Shown piece by piece: positions 23,382 to 31,578 of a DNA stretch of 64,000 nucleotides. A program made the translations under genes and the position numbers. The notes under the pieces are model-generated. The model was given only the letters and a program-made list of their open reading frames with translations, searched no databases and was not told where the DNA came from. Position 1 is the stretch's first letter, and the number at the start of each line of letters is the position of its first letter. The DNA is from DASSUW01 sp963803335 (GTDB lineage: Bacteria > Actinomycetota > Thermoleophilia > Solirubrobacterales > Solirubrobacteraceae): contig CAWDME010000012.1 of the NCBI GenBank assembly GCA_963803335.1, forward strand, positions 620,001 through 684,000, written 5' to 3'.

Positions 23382-23394
23382 TCAGGCTACTTGA
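23382..23394. promoter_or_regulatory. Second MarR-type operator candidate, with overlapping -35-like TTGACA
   Basis: TCAGGCTACTTGA is a one-mismatch version of the palindrome at 22770, here between the divergent MarR and hydrolase genes. TTGACA at 23391-23396 overlaps its right arm and could be the -35 box for the hydrolase, so a bound regulator would block polymerase. No convincing -10 is seen at the ideal distance. Confidence 0.5.
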
Positions 23395-23435
23395 CAATCA
23401 GCGTACGCTTCGCCTGGGAGGAAAGGAGAGACGCG

Positions 23436-24818
23436 ATGCTTCCGCTGAGGGCGAAGATGCGCGTGGCCGGCGTGCTGGTGGGCGCCACCGCCGCGATGAT
23501 GGCCGGCACCGGCTCGGCGCCGGCGGCGACACCGACGTGCACGAACCCGGCGGTGACGTGCTTCACCGGTACCGCCGACGACGGCGCGACGTTCAAGGCG
23601 GAGGTGCCGCCGCGGTGGAACGGCACGCTGCTGCTCTACAGCCACGGCTACGTGCCGCCCGTCGCCCCCAATCCAGCGGCCGACGACGCGCGCGATCGCG
23701 CCGTCGCGGATCAGCTGCTGGCGGAGGGCTTCGCACTCGCCGGCTCGTCCTACGCCTCCAACGGCTGGGCGGTCCAGGAGGCGCTGCGCGATCAGATCGA
23801 CCTGCTCGACCGCTTCCGGCACCGCTTCGGCAAGCCGCGCCGAACGATCGCCTGGGGCGACTCGATGGGCGGCATGATCACCGCCGGCCTGATCCAGCGG
23901 AACCCGCAGCGGTTCGACGCCGCGCTGCCGATGTGCGGCATCCTCGGGGGCGCCGTCGGCCTCTGGAACCAGAATCTGGACCTCGAGTACGCGCTCAAGA
24001 CGCTGCTTTCAGCTTCCCCGGATCCAGCCGTTTCGGGGCCGGCGTCGCAGCTGCAACTCGTGCACATCTCGAACTGGCCGGCCAACGTCGCCCTCGCGAC
24101 CGCGGCGATGACTGCGGCACAGGCGACGGCGGACGGACGCGCGCGGCTCGCGCTCGCAGCGGCGTTGTTCCCCCTGCCGGACTGGTACGACGTCGGCAGC
24201 CAGCGGCCGGCGCACAACGACTACACGGGGCGCCAGGAGCAGCAACTCAAGGCGCTCCAGTTCCAGCTCGCGTTCATCTTCGGCTTCCGCGCAGAGGTCG
24301 AGCAGCGCGCCGGCGGTAACCCTTCATGGAACGTCGGTGTGGACTACGACCGCCTGCTTGCCCGCTCCGTGGATCGGGACCTCGTCCTGGCCCTCTACCG
24401 GCAGTCGAACCTCGAGCTCCGGAATGACCTCCGTCTCCTTGCGCGCGGGCCACGCGTGCGGGCCGACTTGGCCGCGACCGGTTACCTGGTGCGCAACATC
24501 GTCTACGACGGCCACATCCGCGTCCCCGTGCTCACACTCCACACCACCGCCGACGGCCTGGTCGTGTCGCCCCACGAGCGGGCGTACCACGACGCGGTCC
24601 GCCGTGCCGGCCAGGGGCATCTGCTCAACCAGCTCTACGTCGAACGTCCGGGTCACTGCACCTTCACCGACAGCGAGAGGCTGGCCGCTCTGGACGTGCT
24701 CCTCGACCGGCTCCGTGACGGCCGCTGGTCGCACGATACGGGAAGCGCCTTCGCCGACTACAACCCGCCGCCGTTCCTACGACCGTTCGACCTTTCCTGG
24801 CTCCGCTTCAGACCCTAG
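23436..24818 (+). CDS. Secreted alpha/beta hydrolase
   Basis: This 460-residue protein starts at ATG 23436 behind GGAGGAAAGGAG; the frame extends upstream but the strong ribosome site decides. Residues 1-31 are a Sec signal (MRVAGVLVGATAAMMAG, AxA cleavage near 30). The mature part is an alpha/beta hydrolase: GTLLLYSHGYVPP, nucleophile elbow WGDSMGGM with Ser143, a likely acid in HTTADGLVV and the catalytic His in ERPGHCTFT. An insertion between the elbow and the acid forms a large lid. Two Cys near the start (TCTNPAVTC) may form a disulfide. As the divergent partner of the operon it probably frees the acid that the ABC system imports. Confidence 0.88.
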   Translation: MLPLRAKMRVAGVLVGATAAMMAGTGSAPAATPTCTNPAVTCFTGTADDGATFKAEVPPRWNGTLLLYSHGYVPPVAPNPAADDARDRAVADQLLAEGFALAGSSYASNGWAVQEALRDQIDLLDRFRHRFGKPRRTIAWGDSMGGMITAGLIQRNPQRFDAALPMCGILGGAVGLWNQNLDLEYALKTLLSASPDPAVSGPASQLQLVHISNWPANVALATAAMTAAQATADGRARLALAAALFPLPDWYDVGSQRPAHNDYTGRQEQQLKALQFQLAFIFGFRAEVEQRAGGNPSWNVGVDYDRLLARSVDRDLVLALYRQSNLELRNDLRLLARGPRVRADLAATGYLVRNIVYDGHIRVPVLTLHTTADGLVVSPHERAYHDAVRRAGQGHLLNQLYVERPGHCTFTDSERLAALDVLLDRLRDGRWSHDTGSAFADYNPPPFLRPFDLSWLRFRP

Positions 24819-24827
24819 GTCACCTGC

Positions 24828-27800
24828 TCAGCAGCCGAGGTCCAGTCCGATCTGCTTTGCGTAGAGCAGCGCGTCGACTTCCTCGGCCGTGAGCCTCGGG
24901 TGATGCCCTCTGGCTTCCTGCAGCACCCTCGCGACGAAGGCGTCAAGCGGCCGGCAGGCGTCCTGGCCCCGTTCCAGCCGCTCGAGCGCGTCGCCGAGCT
25001 TGTGCTGCAGGTCGCCGGTGAGCCACCAGTCGAGGTCGAGGACACCCACGTAGTCGCTGAGTGACCGGATCTGCTGCTCGGCCGCGACCGACAGGTGCAG
25101 GAAGTCGAAGGCGACGTGGAGGCTCGTCGTCGCCGCTGCGCCGTTGAAGGCGAACGGCCCGATCTTGACGTTCCGCAGCGTCGCGCCGGTCGACCACACG
25201 GGCACCCAGGTGTCTCCGTCGAGCGAGTAGGACGTCGTGTAGGTGTGAGCGTCCTTCGTCATTCGCAGCCAGATCGTGTTGTCGTCCGGGAGGACGCCGT
25301 TCATCGGCGTCGTGTTGAGGGTCTGGTTGACCTGGATCGGATTGCTGCTCACTGCCGGGTTGCTCTGGCGACTGTCCTCCAGCGACGTCTTGAGCTGGAT
25401 GTTGCTCGGCGACGTCGCCTCCAGGTCGAACTTCAGGTAGTTGTCGTCGTCCTGGTAGGCGATGATCCCGCCCTGCTGCGTCGCGGCGCTCGGACGGGCG
25501 CTGAATGTCAGCTTGGACGTCATCGTCCAGTTCCCGAGCGCCGGCTGCAGCACCAGGTTCGTGGCGGTGTTCGTCGCCGTCACGAGGTCGCCGGTCTCCG
25601 GGGTGATCGTCAGCGACCCGCTGCCGACGGCAAGGTTCGCCGGGTTCGGACGGACGACGGTCCACTTCGGGTCCAGCGCGGAGCCGTCGAACTCGTCACC
25701 GGAAGCCGCGTTGGCGAAGTTCACCGTGTAGGTCGCGACGATGCCGTCCGGCCCGGTCGAGGTGACCGTCGCCACGCCCGGGACGCCGGCGGCCTGGGTC
25801 ACTTCCACCGAGCCGGTGCGCGCCCTGGCCGTCACGCGCGGAGCGTCGGCGACGCCGGGCGGGAGGGTGACGTCGTAGTTGAAGACGTCGGGATGGAAGC
25901 CCCGGACGGTCGCGCCGCCGACCTTGAGGTCGCTGAGGTCGGAGAGCACGCGCACGACGAACGACGTGGATGCACTCGCGCCGCGGTACGTGGCGGTGGC
26001 GGTGATCGTCGCGGCGCCGTTCGCGACGGTGCGGATGACGCCTCTGTGGTCGACCTCGACCACGCTCGGCCGGTTGCTGCGGAAGCTGAGCTTCGTCCCG
26101 TGCGGGAGCGGCTTGCTCTGGCCGGGAGCGATCCATCCGTACAGCGTGTCGTCGCTCATGGCGAGCGTGAGGCCCGGGTCGATCTCGGCGCCCTCGGGGA
26201 ACATGACCCGTTCTGTGATCCCGCGTGCCGCGTCGCCGTCGGCAATCCGCGGCCGTGCCGTGAGGACGCTCGGCTGCGGCGTGAGCGCCCCTCTCACGTC
26301 GATCGTGTCCTGCGCCTGGATGTCGCTGTCGGCGCTCGACGTCGAGATCTGGATCCCGTACACGCCGGGGTCGACCTCGAAGCGCTTGTCGGCCTCGCTG
26401 TAGAAGGCGAGGTCGGCGATCTTGATCGGCAGCCGCACCGTCTTCGTCTGGCCGGCGGCGAGGAACACCTTCTCGAAGCCTTCCAGCCGCGTCCTCGGAC
26501 GCTCCAGCGACGGGTCGGCGTTGGGCGTGTCGGCGTACAGTTGAACGATCTCGTTGCCGGCGCGGGATCCGGTGTTCCGCACGTCGACGCTCACCTGGAT
26601 CGTGTCGTCCGCGGTCGGCCGGTGGTTCGAGATCCGCAGGTGCGAGAAGCCGAACGTCGTGTAGCTCAGCCCGTATCCGAACGGGTACGAGACCGGGCCG
26701 TCGTAGTACATGTACGTGCGGCCGTTCGGACCCACCGGACGCAGCGCGTAGCTGTAGACGCTCGGTATCTGGTCGACCTTCTGGTACCAGGTCTCCGGCG
26801 TGCGGCCGCTCGGGTTGTAGGTGCCGAGCAGCACGTCGGCCAGCGACTCGCCCTTGCGCATCCCGTTGTACGAGCTCCAGAGGATCGCGGGGGTCGCCGG
26901 CTCGAACGACGTGACGTCCTGCGGGCCGATCGTCTCCATCACGGCGATCGTGTCCGGGTTGACCGCGTCCACCTGGCTGATCAGCTGGGCCTGCTGGCCC
27001 GGCAGCGCCAGCGACGTGCGGTCGCGGTCCTCGGTGCCGGTCGTGCCTGACGATGACGTCGAGTCCATGCCCGCGTACACGACGACGTAGTCGTAGTCGG
27101 CGGCCGCGGCGACGGCCGCCGGGTCGATCGCCGTGCAGCAGTTGCCCGCGTTCGTGCCGGTGCCGGTGAAGCCCTTCATGTAGTCGACCTGGGCGGCCGG
27201 GTCGATCGCCTCGATCGCGGCCTTGATGCCCGCGTACGGCGTCACCTCGTTCGCCTGCCCCGCCGCGCTCTGGATCGACGAGTAGCCGCCCAGGTAGAAG
27301 CCCGGGTTGCCCGCGTACGAGCCGAGGACGAGCACCTTGAACGAGCCGGCGGTCGGCACCTTGATCGGCAGCAGCTTGCCGACGGTGCTGTCCTTGCGGG
27401 TGACCGCCGCGTTCTTGAGCAGCACGAGCGAGGCGTCGCCGGACTTGCGCGCGAGCGCCAGGCGCTCAGGCGTCTCGGTCTCCGCGTTGTTCGCGCTGGA
27501 GCTGACCCACGGATAGACGCCGTAGTGCTTGACCCGGTCGCGGGCCTGTGTCAGCCACGGCACCGTGGAGTCCGGATCGAACTCGCCGAGCTTCATCCGG
27601 TTCGTGAACAGCCGGGTCGCCGACACGTCGAGGTCGTTGACCGTGGTCTGCCCCGTCGCCGTCGGGATGTGCATCCCGATCGCGTTCATCAGCCCGCCCT
27701 GGGTCGTGCTCGGGGAGGTCGGGCCCCGGTAGCTGCCGCTGCCGTTGTAGCCAGCGTTGCACTCCGCGTCCTCGCCCGAGCCGAGCGTGAACGCGAACTG

Positions 27801-29294
27801 CTCGACGACGGTCGCGATGTGCCCGAATCCGGGCGGCTGCCAGTGATGCCGCGTGTTCACCTGGTTGACCGCGTCGCAGTCGCCCGTGAAGTAGCCCTCG
27901 AGGCCGAACGTCTGGCGCATCAGCGTGTCGTTCAGGTACGTGTTCGCCGCCGACGGCACGCCGTTGATCTCGTTGTACGAGCTCATGATCGCGGCGTTGT
28001 GCGTCGCCTGCACGATCTTCCGGAACGGCATCGTGTAGTACTCGCGGATCGACCGGTCGTCCGCGTCCGAGGAGCCGTTCAGGCGGCCGTTCGGGTCGCT
28101 GTTCGAGAAGCCCTCGGTGTTGTTCAGCGCGTAGTGCTTGAGGGTGGTCGTCGCCTTGTAGAAGCCGTGCCCCTGCCGCAGGAGCCGCCCGCTTTCGTCC
28201 TTGCCCTCCATGCCGTTGACGAACTGGCCGGCGACCTGTGCCTCCAGCAGCGGGTCCTCGCCGTACGACTCGTCGTTGCGACCCCAGCGCGGGTCACGCG
28301 CGAGGTTGATCGTCGGCGAGTAGAAGTCCAGGTCGAACTTGTGGCTGCGGACGACCTCCCGCGCCTCGTCGGACTCCGCCTTCGCCACCTCGTACGTCAG
28401 CGGGGGATCCCAGCTCGCGCCACGCGACAGGTCGATCGGGTACGAGGTCGTGTTCGTCAGCGTCACGGCGTTGCCCGACGGGTTCAGCGACTCTGCGTTG
28501 ATCCCGTGCAGCGCCTCGTTCCACCAGCCGTAGGCAGGAAGGCCCACGAACACGTTCACCGGCGCCTTGAAGGCATGCGCACTCGTCAGCGCCGGGCTGA
28601 CCGTGATCCCGGAGCCGAGGTCGAGCGCCGTGGCGCCCACCGCGTGTGCGAGCGTGAGCGGTGCGGTGAACGTCACGCCGGTGCCGCCCGCGCCCGAGCT
28701 GCCGACGGACTGGATCGTCGCGAACTCGACGGCGTTGCCCGTGTCGATGCGCATCACGTGACCCGCCGTCACGCCGAAGGTGAAGTTCACTTTGATGTTC
28801 GTATCGCCCGGGTTCGCCGCGGCGACGAGCGTCGGCGTGAACGCCGTGCCCGGACCGGAGCCGACCGAGGTGACCGTCACCGACTCCGGCGTGCCATCCG
28901 GGTCGATGGTCAGCTTCGCTCCGACCGCCATCCCGCCCGTGCTCTCCACCTTGAGGTTGGTGTCACCGGCGCTCGCCGGTGCGGCGAGCGCCGTCTGCCC
29001 GCCGAACGTGTCGGTCAGGAGCGGATTCGCCGCGCTCGTGATCGCCGGCGCCTGGCTCGACACGAGCTGCGACGCACGCTGCGTCGGCGTCAGCCGCGCG
29101 ACGAGGTCGGCGGAGCGTTCGGCGAACGTGTAGCGCGTGTCCAGGTAGATGGGCCGACTTGGGTGCGAACCGGTGTGCGCTCCCGCCGGAAAGGCGAACA
29201 GCGCCGCCACGGCGACGCCAACGGCCACGATGGCTGCCGCGAGCGAAAGGACCGTCATCGCGGTCGCGCCGCTCCGGCTGACGTGTTCTCTCAT
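24828..29294 (-). CDS. Giant secreted GH3 glycosidase (beta-xylosidase/glucosidase type)
   Basis: This 1488-residue secreted enzyme has a signal anchor at 13-40. GH3 domain: YGWWNEALHG near 255-263, LARDPRWGRNDESYGEDP at 331-348, KHYALNN at 386, and the nucleophile Asp472 in YFTGDCDAV. The family signatures of bacterial xylosidases predominate. An insertion at about 100-235 carries two beta-rich repeats (GDTNLKVESTGGMAVGAKLT, GDTNIKVNFTFGVTAGHVMR). After the GH3 C-domain and an Fn3-like module come a Big_2-like domain (near 1115-1165), a DUF1349/laminin-G-like sandwich (near 1215-1400) and a C-terminal FIVAR-like helical tail. It is convergent with the secreted hydrolase. Xylan or other plant polysaccharide is the likely target. 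Confidence 0.9.
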   Translation of the reverse strand: MREHVSRSGATAMTVLSLAAAIVAVGVAVAALFAFPAGAHTGSHPSRPIYLDTRYTFAERSADLVARLTPTQRASQLVSSQAPAITSAANPLLTDTFGGQTALAAPASAGDTNLKVESTGGMAVGAKLTIDPDGTPESVTVTSVGSGPGTAFTPTLVAAANPGDTNIKVNFTFGVTAGHVMRIDTGNAVEFATIQSVGSSGAGGTGVTFTAPLTLAHAVGATALDLGSGITVSPALTSAHAFKAPVNVFVGLPAYGWWNEALHGINAESLNPSGNAVTLTNTTSYPIDLSRGASWDPPLTYEVAKAESDEAREVVRSHKFDLDFYSPTINLARDPRWGRNDESYGEDPLLEAQVAGQFVNGMEGKDESGRLLRQGHGFYKATTTLKHYALNNTEGFSNSDPNGRLNGSSDADDRSIREYYTMPFRKIVQATHNAAIMSSYNEINGVPSAANTYLNDTLMRQTFGLEGYFTGDCDAVNQVNTRHHWQPPGFGHIATVVEQFAFTLGSGEDAECNAGYNGSGSYRGPTSPSTTQGGLMNAIGMHIPTATGQTTVNDLDVSATRLFTNRMKLGEFDPDSTVPWLTQARDRVKHYGVYPWVSSSANNAETETPERLALARKSGDASLVLLKNAAVTRKDSTVGKLLPIKVPTAGSFKVLVLGSYAGNPGFYLGGYSSIQSAAGQANEVTPYAGIKAAIEAIDPAAQVDYMKGFTGTGTNAGNCCTAIDPAAVAAAADYDYVVVYAGMDSTSSSGTTGTEDRDRTSLALPGQQAQLISQVDAVNPDTIAVMETIGPQDVTSFEPATPAILWSSYNGMRKGESLADVLLGTYNPSGRTPETWYQKVDQIPSVYSYALRPVGPNGRTYMYYDGPVSYPFGYGLSYTTFGFSHLRISNHRPTADDTIQVSVDVRNTGSRAGNEIVQLYADTPNADPSLERPRTRLEGFEKVFLAAGQTKTVRLPIKIADLAFYSEADKRFEVDPGVYGIQISTSSADSDIQAQDTIDVRGALTPQPSVLTARPRIADGDAARGITERVMFPEGAEIDPGLTLAMSDDTLYGWIAPGQSKPLPHGTKLSFRSNRPSVVEVDHRGVIRTVANGAATITATATYRGASASTSFVVRVLSDLSDLKVGGATVRGFHPDVFNYDVTLPPGVADAPRVTARARTGSVEVTQAAGVPGVATVTSTGPDGIVATYTVNFANAASGDEFDGSALDPKWTVVRPNPANLAVGSGSLTITPETGDLVTATNTATNLVLQPALGNWTMTSKLTFSARPSAATQQGGIIAYQDDDNYLKFDLEATSPSNIQLKTSLEDSRQSNPAVSSNPIQVNQTLNTTPMNGVLPDDNTIWLRMTKDAHTYTTSYSLDGDTWVPVWSTGATLRNVKIGPFAFNGAAATTSLHVAFDFLHLSVAAEQQIRSLSDYVGVLDLDWWLTGDLQHKLGDALERLERGQDACRPLDAFVARVLQEARGHHPRLTAEEVDALLYAKQIGLDLGC

Positions 29295-29447
29295 GATGCG
29301 CCCCTCTCGACCCTCTCGACCCTGGTCCCCGGCTGCGTAGCCGTATGCCCCGTGCCCGGCCGTGCCGACTTTACGGCCGTCGCTTCAGGGACGCAACGAC
29401 GGGCTGCGCCGCGTGTCGTCCACCCGACAGCTTCCGACGAGGCTTTG

Positions 29448-29466
29448 GGCCCCCCGTTTGGACCCG
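29448..29466 (+). repeat. GGACCC-type tandem pair, copy 3 (degenerate)
   Basis: GGCCCCCCG at 29448 and GGACCCG at 29460 keep the 12-bp offset of the other copies and are followed by TCG, as at 29656. The first octamer has lost its A. Confidence 0.4.
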
Positions 29467-29503
29467 TCGCCCACCCCCAAAGTCAGCGCCCTCGAAACCG
29501 TTG

Positions 29504-29590
29504 TGAAGATCTCCAGCGGCTTCGCAGGGTGAGCGACGAGATCCCAACCCGCGCCCGCCGGGACCACCACCCGGCAAATCCGGTTGTACA
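29504..29590 (-). repeat. tRNA-His 3'-half remnant, copy B (right border)
   Basis: 29529-29590 aligns base for base with 14016-14077: GTGAGCGACG, the CCGCCGGGACCACxACCCGG anticodon-arm region and CAAATCCGG(T/C)TGTACA. It is more decayed than copy A: the T-loop TTCGAGT has become TTGGGAT and base 33 of the anticodon loop is changed. 29508-29528 (AGATCTCCAGCGGCTTCGCAG) is a diverged version of the terminator fragment next to copy A. Same orientation as copy A, 15.5 kb away. Confidence 0.6.
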
Positions 29591-29610
29591 GGACCCTGAT
29601 TCGGCTCTGT
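29591..29610 (+). repeat. GGACCC-type tandem pair, copy 4 (degenerate)
   Basis: GGACCCTG at 29591 and GGCTCTG at 29603, 12 bp apart, directly abut the TGTACA end of tRNA-His remnant B. This is the same relation as copy 2 has to remnant A (one extra base there), which supports common origin of the two sites. Confidence 0.4.
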
Positions 29611-29655
29611 GGCGTGGTTTGAGTCGTCTTCACTTGTGCTGACTTGCCTCACTTC

Positions 29656-29675
29656 GGACCCCGTTTCGGACCCCG
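29656..29675 (+). repeat. GGACCCCG tandem pair, copy 5
   Basis: GGACCCCGTTTCGGACCCCG has two perfect octamers 12 bp apart, almost identical to copy 2 at 14079 (one difference in 20). Confidence 0.55.
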
Positions 29676-29934
29676 TCGATGGTTCTTGCTCGAGTCCAAG
29701 CCGCTTCGACAATCGTGGCGGCCGGCGGATCGATGGTTCTGACGCGAGTCGACATCCGCGAGGGCGGTCAATGCTCGCCGCCCGAAGAAGTCAGGCAGCG
29801 ACTGGTAACGGAACGCTGTCCCATATGCCAGCACCTTCGCGTCGTCGCTCGCATGGGTCCGGCCACCCTCGTGTGAGCGGACAATGGTGTCGCGGGAAAT
29901 GACTTAGTCGGCGGGGTAGTTCGCGGAGAGTGCG

Positions 29935-30438
29935 TCAGACGGTGTGGCCTGGTGGCGGGCCGAGCAGTTCGACGCCATGTTCGTGAGCGGCGGCTTGCAC
30001 CTTGTTCATGTCCGGTTCGCCCGGGGGCGGCAGCTCGCGCTCGGCGGCGCGCTGGCCGGCCGCACGGTAGAAGCGCTCGTGTCCGGCGGGAGTGCTGACT
30101 GTCAGCCACCGGGCGATCTCGGATTCGACCCGGAAGGAGTGCGGCATGCCGCGCGGGATGAACACGACCTCACCGGAACCCGCCCGCCGGATCGGCGCGT
30201 CGCGACTGCCGGCCCAGAAGTTGATCTCTCCGTCAAGCATGTAGAACGTCTCATCATCGCCGGGCTGGCGATGCCAGGGCGGCGAATGCCCCGCAGGCGC
30301 CTCGTGCCAAACGATCGAGAAGCTCTCTCCGGTGCGCTCACCGGGCGCCAGCACGATCTGCAGCTCGGCAAAGCACCACAGCGCTTCGGCCTCGTCGCTG
30401 CCTTCGGCGAACGCGGCGGGGGCGGCCTGGCCGGTCAT
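29935..30438 (-). CDS. Cupin-domain protein (quercetinase-like)
   Basis: This 167-residue single cupin starts at ATG 30438 behind GCAGGAGGA. Cupin motif 1 is WHRQPGDDETFYMLDGEI: the usual HxH is HRQ, so one metal ligand is replaced by Gln. Motif 2 is GEVVFIPRGMPHSFRV with its His intact. The layout matches the small quercetin-dioxygenase-like cupins often found beside MarR or TetR genes. It is divergent from the MarR gene at 30501, with an inverted repeat between them, so it is probably that regulator's target. Activity cannot be assumed with the altered metal site. Confidence 0.85.
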   Translation of the reverse strand: MTGQAAPAAFAEGSDEAEALWCFAELQIVLAPGERTGESFSIVWHEAPAGHSPPWHRQPGDDETFYMLDGEINFWAGSRDAPIRRAGSGEVVFIPRGMPHSFRVESEIARWLTVSTPAGHERFYRAAGQRAAERELPPPGEPDMNKVQAAAHEHGVELLGPPPGHTV

Positions 30439-30457
30439 GACTCCTCCTGCAATAACA

Positions 30458-30477
30458 TCGTAAACCGTGGTGTACGA
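30458..30477. promoter_or_regulatory. Operator candidate between cupin and MarR genes
   Basis: TCGTAAACCGTGGTGTACGA has 5-bp inverted arms (TCGTA/TACGA) about one helical turn apart, centred in the 62-bp divergent intergenic region. It is the only marked symmetry there and would suit a MarR dimer. Confidence 0.5.
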
Positions 30478-30500
30478 GATGGTAAAGTCGCTTTGACGAC

Positions 30501-31019
30501 ATGTCAAGCGACCGGCAGATCGATCCGCCTGACCCCCCGCTCGGCGCGCTGCTGCGCCTCGCGCACGAAAACGTCCAGGCTGCCCTCTACGAACGCACCG
30601 CCGCCGCCGGCCACCCCCAACTCCGCCCGGCGCACTTCCGCCTGCTGCGCTTCCCGGGCCTCGAAGGCACCCGCCCGACGCGGCTAGCCAGCCGGCTCGG
30701 CACCACCAAGCAGGCACTCAACCCCCTCCTCAATGACCTCGAGCGGTGGGGCTACGTGGAGCGCATCGCGGCCCCCGACGACGGGCGAGGTCGGGTGCTG
30801 GTTCTCACAGCTCGCGGGCATGAGCTGATGAGCACCATCAGGAACATTCACCGCCAAATCGAAGCGCACTGGGCACAGCGCGTAGGAGACCGTCGCTTCC
30901 AAGCCGTGCTGCAAGTCCTGCACGAGATCTCCGAAGCCCACCCCGACAACACACGAGCGGACGACGCCCGTCCAAACCGGACCACCTCGCAACGCTCCGC
31001 GAGCCCGTCGAGATCCTGA
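30501..31019 (+). CDS. MarR-family transcriptional regulator
   Basis: This 172-residue protein has the wHTH in the middle: QLRPAHFRLLRFPGLEGTRP, TRLASRLGTTKQALNPLLND, YVERIAAPDDGRGRVLVLTA with the wing DDGRGR. An additional C-terminal Asn/Arg/Ser-rich tail of about 25 residues is probably disordered. It is divergent from the cupin gene, which it likely controls together with itself through the inverted repeat at 30458. The start at ATG 30501 is four residues before the first conserved segment and fits the short leader. Confidence 0.88.
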   Translation: MSSDRQIDPPDPPLGALLRLAHENVQAALYERTAAAGHPQLRPAHFRLLRFPGLEGTRPTRLASRLGTTKQALNPLLNDLERWGYVERIAAPDDGRGRVLVLTARGHELMSTIRNIHRQIEAHWAQRVGDRRFQAVLQVLHEISEAHPDNTRADDARPNRTTSQRSASPSRS

Positions 31020-31309
31020 ATCACCAACGCACGGCACCGATCAGCGAGCCACAAAGCCGCTCAGTCGGAGCATCGGGATCCGTGCGTGGTGGCTGCCGCT
31101 GTCGGCGGGGCGGCGAGCGGCCGGCCAGGCCAGCGCCAGCCCACCGGGAAGGACGAGGAGCATCCGCGCGGCCAAGCCCGGCCTGCGAGATCACTGCTAC
31201 ATGTGCCTCCAAGCCGAAGCGTGGACGACCAGTAGTACGGCTGCCAGCGCAGGGTTGCGCGCGAGTACGACGCTCTGACCGCTGATAGAACACCTCCGGG
31301 GCCCAAGCT
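31020..31309. other. Short non-coding gap
   Basis: I see no supported gene, hairpin or repeat in these 290 bases between the MarR gene and the STAS remnant. The reading frames present are Arg/Pro-rich shadows. Confidence 0.4.
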
Positions 31310-31578
31310 CTGGAGCTGCAGATCGACGGCTACACGACCACAGCCGCCATCGCGGGCGAGATCGACCCGGATACAGCCCCGAATCTGGAAGCGAAGCTCG
31401 ATTCCGCGGGCGAGCGGCCGGGTGGCGATTCCTGATGTCGATCAAGAACCACGCCGAGCGCCGCGAGTACCACCTCAGCATCGTCCGGCCGCCTGCGACC
31501 GTCTACCGCGTGATCACGATCACCGGCCTCGACCACTTCCTGCCACTTCGTCGAGGACCCGACCCAGCCGCCGCATAG
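31310..31578 (+). pseudogene. Broken STAS-domain gene
   Basis: Two short frames joined by TGATG at 31433-31437 correspond to the ends of one STAS domain. The first reads LELQIDGYTTTAAIAGEIDP then DTAPNLEAKLDSA (strand 1 to helix 1). The second, from ATG 31435, reads YHLSIVRPPATVYRVITITG then LDHFLPL (last strand and helix). The central strand with the phosphorylated Ser is missing, there is no start codon for the first part, and a stop splits them. It is a decayed anti-sigma antagonist next to two GHKL kinase genes. Confidence 0.6.

Larger units (their letters stand above)
29295..29934. other. Non-coding region with att-like debris
   Basis: I see no supported gene in these 640 bases; frames on both strands are low-complexity. 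The stretch contains three GGACCC-type tandem pairs (29448, 29591, 29656) and a decayed tRNA-His half (29529-29590), listed separately. It marks the right border of the catabolic segment. Confidence 0.5.

Noticed and set aside
25095..27050. 651-codon plus-strand frame inside the GH3 gene
   Set aside because: Antisense to GH3 with its catalytic signatures; the translation is Arg/Val/Asp-rich with no domain.
27525..29642. 705-codon plus-strand frame over the GH3 N-terminus
   Set aside because: Antisense shadow; it also runs through the att-like debris, which shows it is not constrained.
29371..29712. Small minus-strand protein at the island border
   Set aside because: It spans the tRNA remnant and repeats and has no recognisable motif.
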